Shown: positions 1 through 11,074 of the stretch, in pieces
How the letters are laid out: the number at the start of each line of letters is the position of its first letter
Numbering within the stretch: the stretch's first letter is position 1
From: Phoronis australis
Taxonomy: Eukaryota; Phoronida; Phoronidae
Reading direction: 5' to 3'
Length of the DNA stretch: 64,000 nucleotides
NCBI GenBank assembly: GCA_002633005.1
Contig: NMRA01000045.1
Coordinates: 737,552 to 801,551, forward strand
Translations under genes and position numbers: made by a program
The notes under the pieces: generated by a model
The model's database searches: none
The model's input: the letters and a program-made list of their open reading frames with translations, nothing else
What the model was told of the DNA's origin: nothing

Positions 1-349
1 TGAGTGTGTACGGGTGCCAGCAGTTGAACCGTTACTGTATTTATTCTGTTGCCTGTTTCGGGCACCACCGCTCGAATCAAATTGTTATTCAGCGAGGCTG
101 CAAGGCTGCAAAAGGGCGGGCGTTGCGGCTATTAAGCACAGAAACAGTATCAGAAAGAAAAAAAATGAGAACTCATGCCGATGAAAATGACAACTTCATT
201 TTTCATTTAGTTACCCATTTAGTATAGTAAATTTTGATCTCATTGCCAAATCATGCAAATGGCTCAAGAGTAAATACTAGCAGTGGTGAAAATAGTGATT
301 TTAAAAATTCTTACCATATAAATGTCATGGCTTCATTTCATGGTCCCAG

Positions 350-474
350 GATCTTCGGGAGGCATTCGAAAAAGAGGCTAAAGAAAGCGGCAAACCGAGG
401 CTCCTTCTTTCGGCTGCAGTCTCGTGCGGAAAGGAAATCATTGACGGCGGATATGAAATAGCGGAAATTAACAA
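350..474 (+). CDS. Chitinase exon 1 in window (GH18 domain 1, post-catalytic segment)
   Basis: The exon follows a cag acceptor and ends at a consensus gtaagt donor. It encodes the DLREAFEKEAKESGKPRLLL segment that follows the catalytic strand in GH18 enzymes, then the SAAVS strand. Its 125-nt length and phase are identical to the corresponding exon of domain 2 (6986-7110). Confidence 0.9.
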
Positions 475-3400
475 GTAAGTATTCCCATTTGAAAAGCTAG
501 AAAGCATTTATTCCCAATGCAAACTGATGTTATTATAACTTAAATCCTATACTCTAATGTTGTATACTAATGCATTCAATAAAGTGTATGTATTGTACTT
601 GTTCTTGTCACGCATTGCGCAAAGCATTACCTAATCATTTCTCATTTTACTATGAGATCTGTAGAAAAGATAGATGACACTTATCCAGGTAGGATTTTCA
701 AAATACATATCACAACTGACATCGTCAGCAAAGCAGTTTCTACAACAGAAAGCTTTTATTCCAATATATGCCACTCTGGCGTACACAAAATTCATTTCAT
801 TTACATAATTTCAGGTACCTTGACTGGATAGGTCTCATGGCGTACGATTTGCACGGTCGTTGGAATAAGAAAACTGGAGCAAACGCTCCGCTTTATGGAA
901 GAAGCGTCGAAAATGGTACTGAAGCCACCTTGAATGTGGTATGTTGATAGGAAACATGAATATGGTGTGTCAGATTTGACTGTTACACGATAGAGACATG
1001 TCAGGAACCGTTCACGCTTATCGTAGTCATTAGGAAGGGAGGAGGTGAAGATCTGCTACTGGCGTCGACGTTTTCGAGATAGAATATCATAGAGTTCAAC
1101 AAAGATTAACACTTTATTTATCACTTTTCATACTGGTAAAATGTGACAAAAGTTCGGACAGCCTTCCTCGAATGAATTTTTGTGTTTTATATGTATCTGA
1201 CTATCCTGATACTCCTAGCAATGCTTTAGGAACACAAGAAAATACGATTTACACTCTCAAACGCAGTCACGTCAAATGAACCGCGGGGCATATTTTGGTG
1301 CCACTCAGCAAACAAACAACGGCCAATAGCAGAAGTTTTGAACGTACCCCCTCCCGTACATGTGGAGTGTGTATCTGCTGGGGCATCAGAATTCATTGCA
1401 TGGAACAACACTGTGAGCGGGTTTTGTTCGCAGCTGTTTCAAAGGGACGGTCCACCGAGATTACGCAGCGACTCTCGCGGTATTCACCCACAATGCAGTA
1501 ATATCCGTCAAAAACTTCTGTGGTCTTGTCTTCGCTCCATTAGAATTTCTTTTGTTATTTGTTGGGGGGTCTTGCCTTTTTCAACTTTTCTCGACTGCAT
1601 CAAGTGCACAGGGCCTTCCTACGGAGCATCCTATCACAGAAATGGCTGATGAAATTCATATGAAGCTTCAGGATACTCTGCTATGTAGGACTTCTGTGAT
1701 TTTCATAAAGAATCAAAAGTTGTACAAAACGAAAACGAAATGATAATTTAGAAAATTTTATTCTTTTTTGAGAGGTCATCTTATGTATATATTTCAAACG
1801 AAATTTGGTCAGAGTGAAAAAAAATCTACAGGTTTTTCACTTTTTGAAAAAATTGTGCTTTTACTGAGTTTAAATCTATAGTTTTGTAGATATTTGGCAA
1901 AACACACAGACTTGTGGATAATATCCTGTATAACCTTAACGGCAACCCCAATAGACTTTTTAAAATCGTAACATTTTTGCAATCTTAACTCAGAAGCCAT
2001 TTTGCTTAATAACTTTCTCATTATGGAAATTGCCCTCGTTCTTACTTTTTGATTTGTGTACACTTTCGGGGAAGGAGTCAGAGTGAAAAATGTGAAAACG
2101 GTGACACTAATAAAGGGTCACTTACAGAGTAAAACATCTTGAACATCTCAACAGGTCGTTGTGATCAAGGCAGTGAATGTTTGGACATACACATTGAGTC
2201 TGACGAGATGTCACCTTTGTCATTGGCATTGCTATGCAGAAAGTGACTGGTTTTAAGGTAAAGGCTGTCTCCGCCAAAGGATAAATTGAGTGTCAGCCAT
2301 GTTCATTTCAGTTGAAATTCGACCTGTCAATTTTGTTTGTTGTCAAGGATTTTAAGTTTCATAATATAGATATAAATATATTTATATATCCACGTGTCTT
2401 GTTCAGGACTGGGCCGTCAACTACTATTTACAAAATGGCGCTGACCCCAACAAGCTCGTCATGGGCGTTGGAACATATGGCCAGACTTACAAGTTGAAAG
2501 ACAGTAACAACATAAACATGGACTCGCCCACTGAGGGGACAGGGGCATCTAAGGGCCCTTACACTGGTACAGAAGGATTTCTGTCATACTATGAGGTAGG
2601 TAACCAAACCCGACAGGCTGCTTCTTGACCGAGTTCTAATAGGCCTGCTGCCAAATGCAGTTGTAAGAAAAACACGGAAATACTTTTGTTTATGAGTAAT
2701 TTCCTTATTTTGGACAAACACGTGTGCGTCCATGCAACGCGTGGATCTACATTCCATTGAAAAATGGTGACAAAACAGAATCATTTCAGGTGTTTGCAAA
2801 GACCTGTCATTCAAAATTTGTTGTGTGAACACACTCTAGTAACGAAATGTTAGAGGAAGACCTGGGTAGAAGTTTTCAACAGTTGATAAACGCATCTTTG
2901 TTCGCAAACGAGATATGATGAAATATTTGGCGACCAGGGACCTTTCATCGTCAATGAACACAAAATTGAACTGGGAATCGACTCTAATTTAGTACATTCT
3001 TGTCCTATTTAGATTTGTGACAAGCTGACGTATGGGTGGGGCAGGAAGTGGGACAACGAACAGAAGATTCCGTACGCATACAGTTACTACATGGGCGAAT
3101 GGGTCGGATATGATGACGTAGAAAGCATAGCAGTTAAGGTATTAAATGAATTACGTACTCAAGCGAAAATAAATAAGCAATTATCGAAGCATCCCTCTGA
3201 CGATGTTCTTATATTCCGAAATTGTTTAACTGCAAAATAGATATAACATGAGCGCTTTGAAAAATAAGAAAATAAACCAGAAAACAAATTCGGCCAAACT
3301 GAAAATTTTCAGTACAACCTCTGTAAATACGGTATCATCCTCGAATCATGGTTTTCCAACAGAACGCACGGCGGTTCGGCATGACTGAATTTTAAAAAGT

Positions 3401-6400
3401 TTTCAAACTTGCGTTTCGTTTTCTTCTTCGAGAGGATGATTTTAGAGAAGGCGAGGTTTCATAAAGTCCTAAGTTAATTTCGCTTCACTCAGGCTGAGTA
3501 CGTAAAGAAGAAGAACTTGGCGGGAACTATGATTTGGACCATTGACCTCGACGACTTCACTGGACGGCGATGTAACCGCGGAAAGTATCCATCGCTCCAA
3601 ACGATCAATGACGTATTTGTCAATAACCAAACCGTAGCATCTACAACACCTTCAGTGCTAAAACAAAAGAGCACAGTTAACACGACAGGTGAGTTTTGTC
3701 ATCAAAACAAAAAAAAACAAAAAAAAAAAACAAGTAAACATAGACCGCAATTTGAAACTACATTGCCACGGTCCTCTTTACGTTTCCACAATCCCTTGGT
3801 TCACTCCGGTCACATGAGGGCGCTGCGAAGGAACGTTGGTCCACCCATGTCTAAGATGAGCTATCGATGGGGAATACGTACCGAAACAAAAACTCTGTAT
3901 TGCGTCTTTTTTACACATTTCCCATATTATTCATTTAAGGGTTTAAAGTCTTGTGGTGTGGGGATGAAGGAAGAACAAGAGCAGTCTTATTCATTCCGTA
4001 CAAGTTCTTCTTTTGTGAAACACTCAGGATAATAATACGTCAAATAACAATAATGCCCACACACGGATTTCTGCGTCGGTCTTTGTTCTTTCACAGGGCC
4101 TTCACAAGTGACGCTGTGACATATTGTATTTCAGTTAATGTTCCGGCTGGGTTTGATATCCAGTTCACTTAAAATTTGCTGTGTTTGTCGTCAATGCAAC
4201 ATAAACCTAGCCAGATTTTAGTAACGCTATGACCTCGCTACAGAACGAGACTTCGAGATTACGTGAGATGTTGTATTTTAAATGATTTTTGCTAGTTTAA
4301 GCGAGGTCCTAGCGCTACTGAACTCTGCCCAGGTGTGCACATTAAACTAAAGCTATTATAGTCTTCTGACGCAGATGTGACTATTTCCAAGTTATATTAC
4401 TTCAGAGCTCCCTGACGACGGCCTTTACAAGCGCGTTTGTTACTTCACCAACTGGGCCAAGTACCGACCGCGGGAGGGTAAATTCACAGTAGGACAAGTG
4501 GACCCAGAACTGTGTACTCACGTGATCTTTGCTTTTGCCAATGTGAGTGCCAACGGCTACATATACCCTACGGATCCAGAAGACGACATGTTCCCAATTA
4601 AGGCATGTAAGTGTCACAGGTATTTTTATGTATTGTCTGAGATGCTGCAGAGAAAAAAGTCATTCTATGCCACGAATCTTAAAATTTCCCATGATTGAAC
4701 GTAGACGCATTGATGTGATCTTGGATGTCATATCATGATTACAGGTGAGTATAGCAGATAACAGCATTCCCAGGAGTCGAATATGTAGGCAACAGAAATG
4801 AATTATGAAAGAAACAATACAGTAATATACACACATACACACAAAAGTAAATATCCGGTGTCCCAAAAAGTGAGTCACTTTTTGACAAGTAATTTATCAG
4901 CAATGAATTAACAGATTTTTTTTCAAATTTCTTATAGATAAACCTTAAAATATCATGAATAAATGTGCAAAATATCAACGAGATTTGTGCCCAATTGTGC
5001 GAGAACTGTCAAATAAAATACATTTAGTCAAAAAATAAAATTTCAAAGGGAATCTCGCTTATTTTAGTCTATGCTCGATGTGGCCCCTATATCTTCTTTC
5101 ATGACGACTGCATGGAGCCGTTTCTTCCAGCCAGAAATGCTTTTCCGTATTTCTTCCATCGAGATTTCCTCCCATGACATATTATCCTGTCTTTTAACAC
5201 CTGCTCATTCAAATTGTCTCTCATTCCCCGGTAAACTTTCTCCTTCAGAGAGTCCCATATGGCATAGTCCGTTGAATTGCAGTCAGGACTGAACGGAGGC
5301 CAATCATCCTTTTTGATGAATTTTGGTGTGACCTCTTTCAGATGAGCCTGGGTTATCTTGCTCGTGTGTGAAGGAGCTCCATCTTGCTGAAGCACGTAAT
5401 TGTTTCCAGGATAAAATCGCCTGCAATCCGGGAGAAGATTTTCATCCAATAACTGCATGTAGCGTTGACTATTACTTTTGGCTCTATCAGTGTCGATAAA
5501 ACGATTATGTTTTTCCTTCTCATGATATTCCAGCGGAAATCATTACTTTTTTGAAAAATCTGGACGTCTCATGATACTGTCGAGAAGGCTGAATTTCTCG
5601 TTTTTGTTTCCCATAAACACTAGAGTTCATACTGAGAACTGCTCTTTGGTGTGATACGGCCCTAATTGATTGATAAGAAGTCCCGTTTTTCAGCAATATT
5701 CACATCATTCAACAAACTCAAAGAAGATAATCCAAACTTAAAGACGCTGCTCGCGATCGGCGGGTGGTCGGCAGGCACGGAAGTGTTCACTTCAATGACG
5801 TCATCTGATGAGTATCGAAGGAACTTTGTCGAAACTTCTATAGGATACTTGCGAATACGAGGCTTTGACGGCCTTGATATGGACTGGGAGTTTCCAGCCG
5901 CCAGGGGAAGCCCTCCTGAAGATAGAGAACGATTTACTTTACTGATAAAGGTATTTCCCACAAACGAAAACATGGAAATCATGAAATAAATAGTACAAAT
6001 CTTACAAGCGTTCCAGACCTGTAGACCTTATTCACGCAGTCGCCATTTTAAAAGTGAGCCTCTTTCTGCGCTTAATAGCAGCGCAAAGCGTGATTTTTTC
6101 GTGTGCCTCGTTATGTTCATGTCTCAAATGCATTGATTTTTAAACCTAAAAAACAGGCTTACTGCTAAAATGGCGACTGTGTGAAGAAGGTCTATAGTTA
6201 TCAAACTAAAGATATATTTGCATGCTTCTAACTATGCTAATGTTCAGCAAGAACTAGACAACAATACTATTTGAACATCATCTACTCTAAACAAAATGCA
6301 GTTGTATTCATTGACAACTTGTAAATGTGAAAATAAAAAATTCTGCGAAAAGGTGACCTTTGCACTAATGACGTACCTTGGAGGCTCGCATATCCCGCAT

Positions 6401-9400
6401 CATGCAGTGTTATTCCCCCACGCCACGTCATGATACTTACTGGATACGGTTGAGTGATTTACGGTGGATCATTTTCGACACCAAAGTCGTTCTCAAAAAC
6501 ATTTGGCAATTTTCAACCTACTTCATATTCACATCGTCGCTGTATGTTGTGTTTCTAACTAATTTGACCAAGCAATCACAGAGATAAGGAATTAGCGTGG
6601 AAGTTCCATTTTAACAATGACTGGATGAAGCCAAATCTGGATGAGTTGGTATTCTCTGCATTTGGCACTGTGTTAATGGGTGAAAACAATTTTTTATCAT
6701 AATAGTGTTAGAGTTCAAGACGTATTTTATATGGTGGATAATTTGGTTTATAACACGCCTTCATACAAGGTTTTAAGTATGTAGGAAGTGAGCTGTATCC
6801 GCACGTGAGTTGGTTCCGTTGGCTTCTATAGAAAATTGATTTACAGTGTTTGCGTGTCTCAAGTTATTCTTTATCCGGATTAGAATATTTCTGAGGTAGG
6901 AAAGAACTGACATTTCGTTTATTAACATATAAGATGACCAACCGTATCAAGGCTCGAACTTTTTATATGTTTGCCTTATGAACAGGAGCTCCGAGAAGCA
7001 TACGAGGAGGAGGCAAGGCGAACCGGGAAGGAGCGCCTTCTGTTGACAGCTGCCGTCCATGTTGGTGCAGACACCATCGAAAAGGGATACGAGCCCGCCA
7101 AACTGTCTAGGTACTAGCAATTGAAGGTCTTGGTGTGTAAATCAATGTAAAATTCAACGTATTAAACTATATTTTAAAATGGTGGCCTCACAATTTTCAA
7201 TAAATATGGGGGTCATACGAATATGGGAATTAAAAAACTCTTAGGTACCAACTATCTTGACTTTCAATAATTAAACAAAAGTAGACTGAAGTGTGCGCTG
7301 GCATATATTTAAGATGTCGCGAAAGACTGACTACAATGTCCAAATAACAAAAAGTGTTGCTATGGCCGCTGTTTATTTCAGGTCATGTTGCTGGGAGGAA
7401 AGTGCGTCCCCTGAACGTATCGTATCCAATGTATTTCGAATTAGCATTTACTTCCGTTGAAGCTTAGCAGCGATTTGGTTTCAGTTGATCTTATTTTTAT
7501 TATCCCAGATACGTCGATTGGTTCAATTTAATGGCTTACGATTTCGAGGCCCGCTGGGGCAAACACACTGGCGGCAACGCTCCCCTTTTCAATAGAACCT
7601 GGCACTGGAATACGGACATAGGGCACACACTGAGTGTGGTAAGATAATTAGACGACATGTATTTAATATAAATGTTGTGTCTGTAATGGTGCAAGAATGT
7701 GCATGCTCGTATATATTTAGTGTGAAGCATCGTTTGGATGACGGTTGCTTACTATTAAAATGGTGACCCCTGTCCTGAAATAGCACATCACAACACTCCT
7801 CATGTGGTATTTACCCACAATGCAACATTTGTGTGGCACACTTAGCCTGCTTCTTCACATGTAAATGTATTAATCACTACCTCGTATTCTAATTATTATG
7901 TGATACATAACTGTAATGGATGGAAATTTGTATTATCGCGTTTCAAGTTTTGACGGTATCATCAAGAAATTGGTAAAAAGGGCGAATATCAGTGTTGGAT
8001 ATGTTACCTTTGTTAAACAACCCAAGAGTGACATTGTGTACTTTAGTAAGATAGTCATGCAATGTAGCCGTCTACCTTCAATCATTAGAGGCGAGTTTAT
8101 TACTGAGGATGGCCTGTTAGCGCACTGCAGATGACACCAGATGAATTTTAGCTCCCATCTCGAATTATTCACATAAACTTGTAGCCAGAACGAGGATCAA
8201 GGGTTTTATACATATAGATTCTATAACTCAATAGTTACATGTAACATAAGAATTATTTAATACTTAATGGCAATAATTCACTTATTTTTCATCATGTTAT
8301 TTTATTCGCTGTGGTATAATGACTACTGAACAGCCTCTTGTATTGTATGCATGCACCTTTGGGCAGTCGTCATATTACGGAAATATTTTTCAGGACTGGG
8401 CCGTTCGAAAATGGATATCACTGGGAACGCCTAGTAGGAAAATTATGTTGGGTATAGGCACGTACGGACAGACGTTTGAGTTGAAGTCCAAGGTCCATAC
8501 AACAGCCGGCGCTTATACTACGGGAAAGGGCGGGAGTAAAGGAGAGTACACAGGAACTGCGGGCTTTCTGTCCTATTATGAGGTTGGTGAGCCAAATATG
8601 GCTATTTCTCTCTTTTTGTTTTTGCCATAACATCCTTTTAAAACAGTGTTTAGCTAATGCTGACCGTGAAAAGTGAAAGTAGGACCGACAAGTGTGGTTG
8701 AATTTATTTCTGGTATACAGGTGCTGTTCAGTCACAGAGATAGACTTAAGCTTTCATTAGACAATTATTTGCTCGTGGTCTCTTCGAATAGACGTCGGTT
8801 TGTACTACGTTACCTAACCGAAAAGCGGATTTGATCTCGGTGCGTTGCTTGAAGATCTACCGAATATGTGCGTTTTTAGGCATTGTGCTCCTATATCCGA
8901 AACAATGCGTTTTCTCGTATCTCTACCTTTTCATAGATTTGCCACAAACTTCGTGTGTTGAACTGGACACGGGGTTACGAAGATGAGCAACAGTTCCCGT
9001 ACGCGTATAAAGACATGGAGTGGGTAGGATATGATGACGTGCAGAGTGTGACTGCTAAGGTGAGAGGCTGGCGCCGATTTCCAATTCAGCTTTGCTAAAA
9101 AGCTCTAAATCAATTTCTCACGCAAACAAATTCATTTGAAGCGCATTTTATTCCTAAATCTTGTTCTTTCAACAAGACATCAATTCTTTTTAAAGCATTG
9201 CAACGGAATTTATCATAGAATTTCTAAGTTTGATTTGAATTTCTGGGGGCTTACGAACCAAAACGATGGTCATCGAAATTTTGGCACCGAACATCCCGTT
9301 GTATAAACGTGATTCAATATTTTCTATATCTTTTCTAATTGTCGTCTTTTGCTTTTCAATGTTCATCTTCTTTAAATTACTTCGGCTTCACTCTATGAAA

Positions 9401-11074
9401 ACCCAAAATCAAAACTAAGAGCCTCCGCAAACGGAGAATTACGAGATCATTGAACGATAACTGAGCTTAAAAGTAAGCTAACAGCTCAGTTATCGCTCAC
9501 TCGTCGAGGCAGGCAGCTGAGCTCGAAGGTCTCCGCCGCATGCCGTGGCTCGTCAGCCATCTTCCCTTGGCGCTCATAATGTATCTTCCCAAGGCAGCAC
9601 TTAGTAGTTCCAGTGTGGCGAGGAGCACTCATGGCCGTTAAGCGTAAAAAAAATGTTATCATTCACATGGAAACATTTCACATGCACCTTTTGAGGGTTG
9701 TGAGAGCACAAAGGCGTCTTTTACTTGACCTAGTTGCTAATTCTGATGTGCAACGAAACGCATTTCTTTGAGACCTCGAACGCATTTCTGTGAGAATCGT
9801 TTGAATAACCCATCGCACAACAGTGTCAAACTGACGGCGTGATATTCACTGAGAATTTATAAAACTTGTGTATATATGCCGCTGCATCAAACCCATACAA
9901 GAACATTGAACGCTGTCCACCAACTACCCTATCGCCATCTAACGACGTCGCCGTTAAATCTGAAAATAGCTATTTCAATACGCGAGTCCACGTTTCACCC
10001 ACCATTTTGAAAAATTAGGTAGTCTACCTAAATTTAACAACTAAAAACGAATGCAATTACCATTCCTACGTATTCAAAATGGTCACAAACTCCCTTTTGT
10101 TTCCCAAGGACCCCTTCGCTCAATCAGATTCTGGAGCGCAGTGCACGATGCTGTTGTTTTCCGTAAAATTCCGAATATTTGCAAAGTCGGCTACGTTTTC
10201 ACGACGTCCAGCACGGGGTTAGTAAAGCCTCGGTACAAAAAAAAGTCTATAAATAATTTAAGTCCCGATATTGCCACAATCATCGTAGATTAGTATCACT
10301 GATCACTGCAGCATCGGCTGCCCAGCGAAGCCGAGGTTCGAGGGATAATAGCCATTCTCACAAATAATCTATAATCTGAAAGTTGTTTGTGTCCAAACAA
10401 TACCACAGGATTGGCGTACTGACGACATAAGTTTACTGTCAAGTGTTGCTTTTTCCATTTACTCGGCGCTATTTAGAAATGTACACTTTATTGCCCGGTT
10501 CCTATAGAGGTCAATGTAAAATTCGAATTTTTTATTCTACCTAGATCTCTACCACGCTAGTGCTCAGGCACTGTACTAATCATACTCAACTCAAAACCCT
10601 GGACTCGTGCATTGAATGTTGAAACAATTAACATCTTGTCACGGAAATAACATAACGATTTCATGTTTAAATTTTCTGTGAGATGCCGTGTTTTTACACA
10701 AACGGCACTGCCGAGCGATTTTCAACTGAAAAAATAAGCCTGCACGTTTAGAATTTTATGAAAATTATTTAATTTCTTTTCAGATGACGTACGTCAAATA
10801 CATGAAATTGGGAGGTGCAATGGCGTGGACAATGGATACGGATGACTTTTCAGGAGGGTTCTGCAACGAAGGCCCGTCACCGTTAATCTCTCTGTTTGAT
10901 AAACTTTTGAAGCCCGACAGTTATTACATAACAACGCGACCTCCACGGAACGACGATAGACGACCCAAGCCCCCAAATGGCGGCGCTAGTGTCCGCGCAC
11001 AATGGCCTTCTTTAGCATTGTCATGTGGACTGATTTTCACAGTCTTCAAAGTATTCATGATTGAGACTTATTAA
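350..11074 (+). CDS. Multi-domain GH18 chitinase, 3' part of gene (12 coding exons)
   Basis: The gene encodes a family-18 glycoside hydrolase that would cleave beta-1,4 bonds in chitin outside the cell. Exons are 350-474, 815-938, 2407-2595, 3013-3138, 3493-3688, 4406-4606, 5694-5950, 6986-7110, 7509-7638, 8394-8582, 8937-9059 and 10784-11074. All have AG/GT borders, and the joined 2076 nt form one open frame of 691 codons plus stop. Residues 1-228 are the C-terminal half of GH18 domain 1; its catalytic exon lies upstream of the window. A Ser/Thr-rich linker (about 230-253) leads into a complete GH18 domain 2 (about 260-640). That domain has the catalytic DGLDMDWE motif, with the acid/base Glu at residue 386. 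Both domains keep the MAYD, GTYGQT and W-x-x-D-x-DDF motifs. No cysteine-rich chitin-binding (CBM14) domain follows; the protein ends in a basic/proline linker and a hydrophobic tail. Tandem GH18 proteins are known in arthropods and other invertebrates. The start codon and signal peptide are outside the window. Confidence 0.93.
815..938 (+). CDS. Chitinase exon 2 in window (GH18 domain 1, MAYD strand)
   Basis: The first base completes the lysine codon split with the preceding exon. It encodes YLDWIGLMAYDLHGRWN, the conserved GH18 strand whose Tyr-Asp pair lines the active site, followed by the NAPLYG loop. The donor is gtatgt. It is homologous to 7509-7638. Confidence 0.9.
2407..2595 (+). CDS. 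Chitinase exon 3 in window (GH18 domain 1, GTYGQT strand)
   Basis: This is a 63-codon exon between ttcag and gtaggt, both in phase 0. It encodes DWAVNYYLQNGADPNKLVMG, then the VGTYGQTYKL strand and the GFLSYYE segment of the small insertion (CID) subdomain typical of animal chitinases. It has the same length as the domain 2 exon at 8394-8582. Confidence 0.92.
3013..3138 (+). CDS. Chitinase exon 4 in window (GH18 domain 1)
   Basis: This 42-codon phase-0 exon begins with ICDKL and contains the PYAYSYYMGEWVGYDD block that in GH18 chitinases precedes the last barrel strands. It lies between an atttag acceptor and a gtatta donor. Its domain 2 counterpart is 8937-9059. Confidence 0.9.
3493..3688 (+). 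CDS. Chitinase exon 5 in window (end of GH18 domain 1 plus linker)
   Basis: The exon encodes the final barrel strand with IWTIDLDDFTG and the closing cysteine, then about 35 residues of Ser/Thr/Asn-rich linker. It ends in phase 1 at a gtgagt donor rather than at a stop codon, which shows that the reading frame continues into the second catalytic domain. Confidence 0.9.
4406..4606 (+). CDS. Chitinase exon 6 in window (start of GH18 domain 2)
   Basis: The first two bases complete a Glu codon. The exon encodes KRVCYFTNWAKYRPREGKF and CTHVIFAFANV, the diagnostic N-terminal strands of a GH18 domain. It ends one base into a codon at gtaagt, and this phase fits the next exon exactly. Confidence 0.93.
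4857..5650 (-). mobile_element. 5'-truncated mariner (Tc1/mariner superfamily) copy in a chitinase intron
   Basis: The element is inserted antisense in the intron between exons 4406-4606 and 5694-5950. It keeps a 3' end starting GGTGTCCC at 4857, which carries a 19-bp palindrome (4865-4883). It also keeps the C-terminal half of a transposase. I saw no matching 5' inverted terminus near 5,600-5,700, so the copy is probably truncated. It lies wholly within the intron and does not disturb the exon frame. Confidence 0.85.
5064..5610 (-). pseudogene. Mariner-like transposase fragment, broken
   Basis: Recognisable blocks read RFYPGNNYVLQQDGAPSHTS, then WPPFSPDCNSTDYAIWDSLK, the segment around the third catalytic acidic residue of mariner DDE/D transposases. 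The longest open part is 5099-5458. Upstream, in-frame stops and frameshifts interrupt a VMISAGIS block. Downstream, a frameshift near 5190 separates the open part from the true C-terminus, whose stop is at 5064-5066. Only the C-terminal half survives, so it is inactive. Confidence 0.85.
5694..5950 (+). CDS. Chitinase exon 7 in window (GH18 domain 2, catalytic exon)
   Basis: The exon encodes the LKTLLAIGGWS strand and the GH18 signature FDGLDMDWEFP. All three acidic positions of D-x-x-D-x-D-x-E are present, with the catalytic Glu codon at 5888-5890, so domain 2 is predicted to be active. The donor is gtattt. Confidence 0.95.
6986..7110 (+). CDS. Chitinase exon 8 in window (GH18 domain 2)
   Basis: The exon encodes ELREAYEEEARRTGKERLLL and the TAAV strand. 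It is 125 nt long and ends after the second base of a codon, exactly like exon 350-474. The donor (AG/gtacta) is weak but phase-consistent. Confidence 0.9.
7509..7638 (+). CDS. Chitinase exon 9 in window (GH18 domain 2, MAYD strand)
   Basis: The exon encodes YVDWFNLMAYDFEARWGKHT and the NAPLFN loop. The first base completes the preceding codon, and the exon ends in phase 0 at gtaaga. It is six bases longer than its domain 1 counterpart. Confidence 0.92.
8394..8582 (+). CDS. Chitinase exon 10 in window (GH18 domain 2, GTYGQT strand)
   Basis: The exon has 63 codons from DWAVRKW through GIGTYGQTFELK to GFLSYYE, parallel to exon 2407-2595. The donor gttggt departs from the usual GTRAGT but keeps the phase and matches the boundary seen in domain 1. 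Confidence 0.92.
8937..9059 (+). CDS. Chitinase exon 11 in window (GH18 domain 2)
   Basis: This 41-codon phase-0 exon encodes ICHKLRVLNW and QFPYAYKDMEWVGYDD. Compared with domain 1 it is one codon shorter around the PYAY loop. It is followed by the longest intron of the second domain (about 1.7 kb). Confidence 0.91.
9420..9538. mobile_element. Palindromic MITE, copy 1 (CCGCAAACGGAGA family)
   Basis: The element begins CCGCAAACGGAGAATTACGA and contains a perfect 13-bp inverted repeat (9455-9467 CGATAACTGAGCT and 9483-9495). Weaker outer arms end in GGTCTCCGCCG. The head matches the terminus of the palindromic element at 41294-41508 in inverted orientation, so the two belong to one non-autonomous family. 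This copy sits in the last chitinase intron. Confidence 0.6.
10784..11074 (+). CDS. Chitinase terminal exon 12 (end of GH18 domain 2, hydrophobic tail, stop)
   Basis: The exon encodes MTYVKYMKLGGAMAWTMDTD and DDFSGGFCN, closing the barrel. An Arg/Pro-rich spacer follows, then a final stretch of about 23 mostly hydrophobic residues beginning WPSLALSC and ending IETY before TAA. The tail could be a GPI-attachment signal or a membrane anchor; no CBM14-type cysteine pattern is present. Confidence 0.92.
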   Translation: MTYVKYMKLGGAMAWTMDTDDFSGGFCNEGPSPLISLFDKLLKPDSYYITTRPPRNDDRRPKPPNGGASVRAQWPSLALSCGLIFTVFKVFMIETY

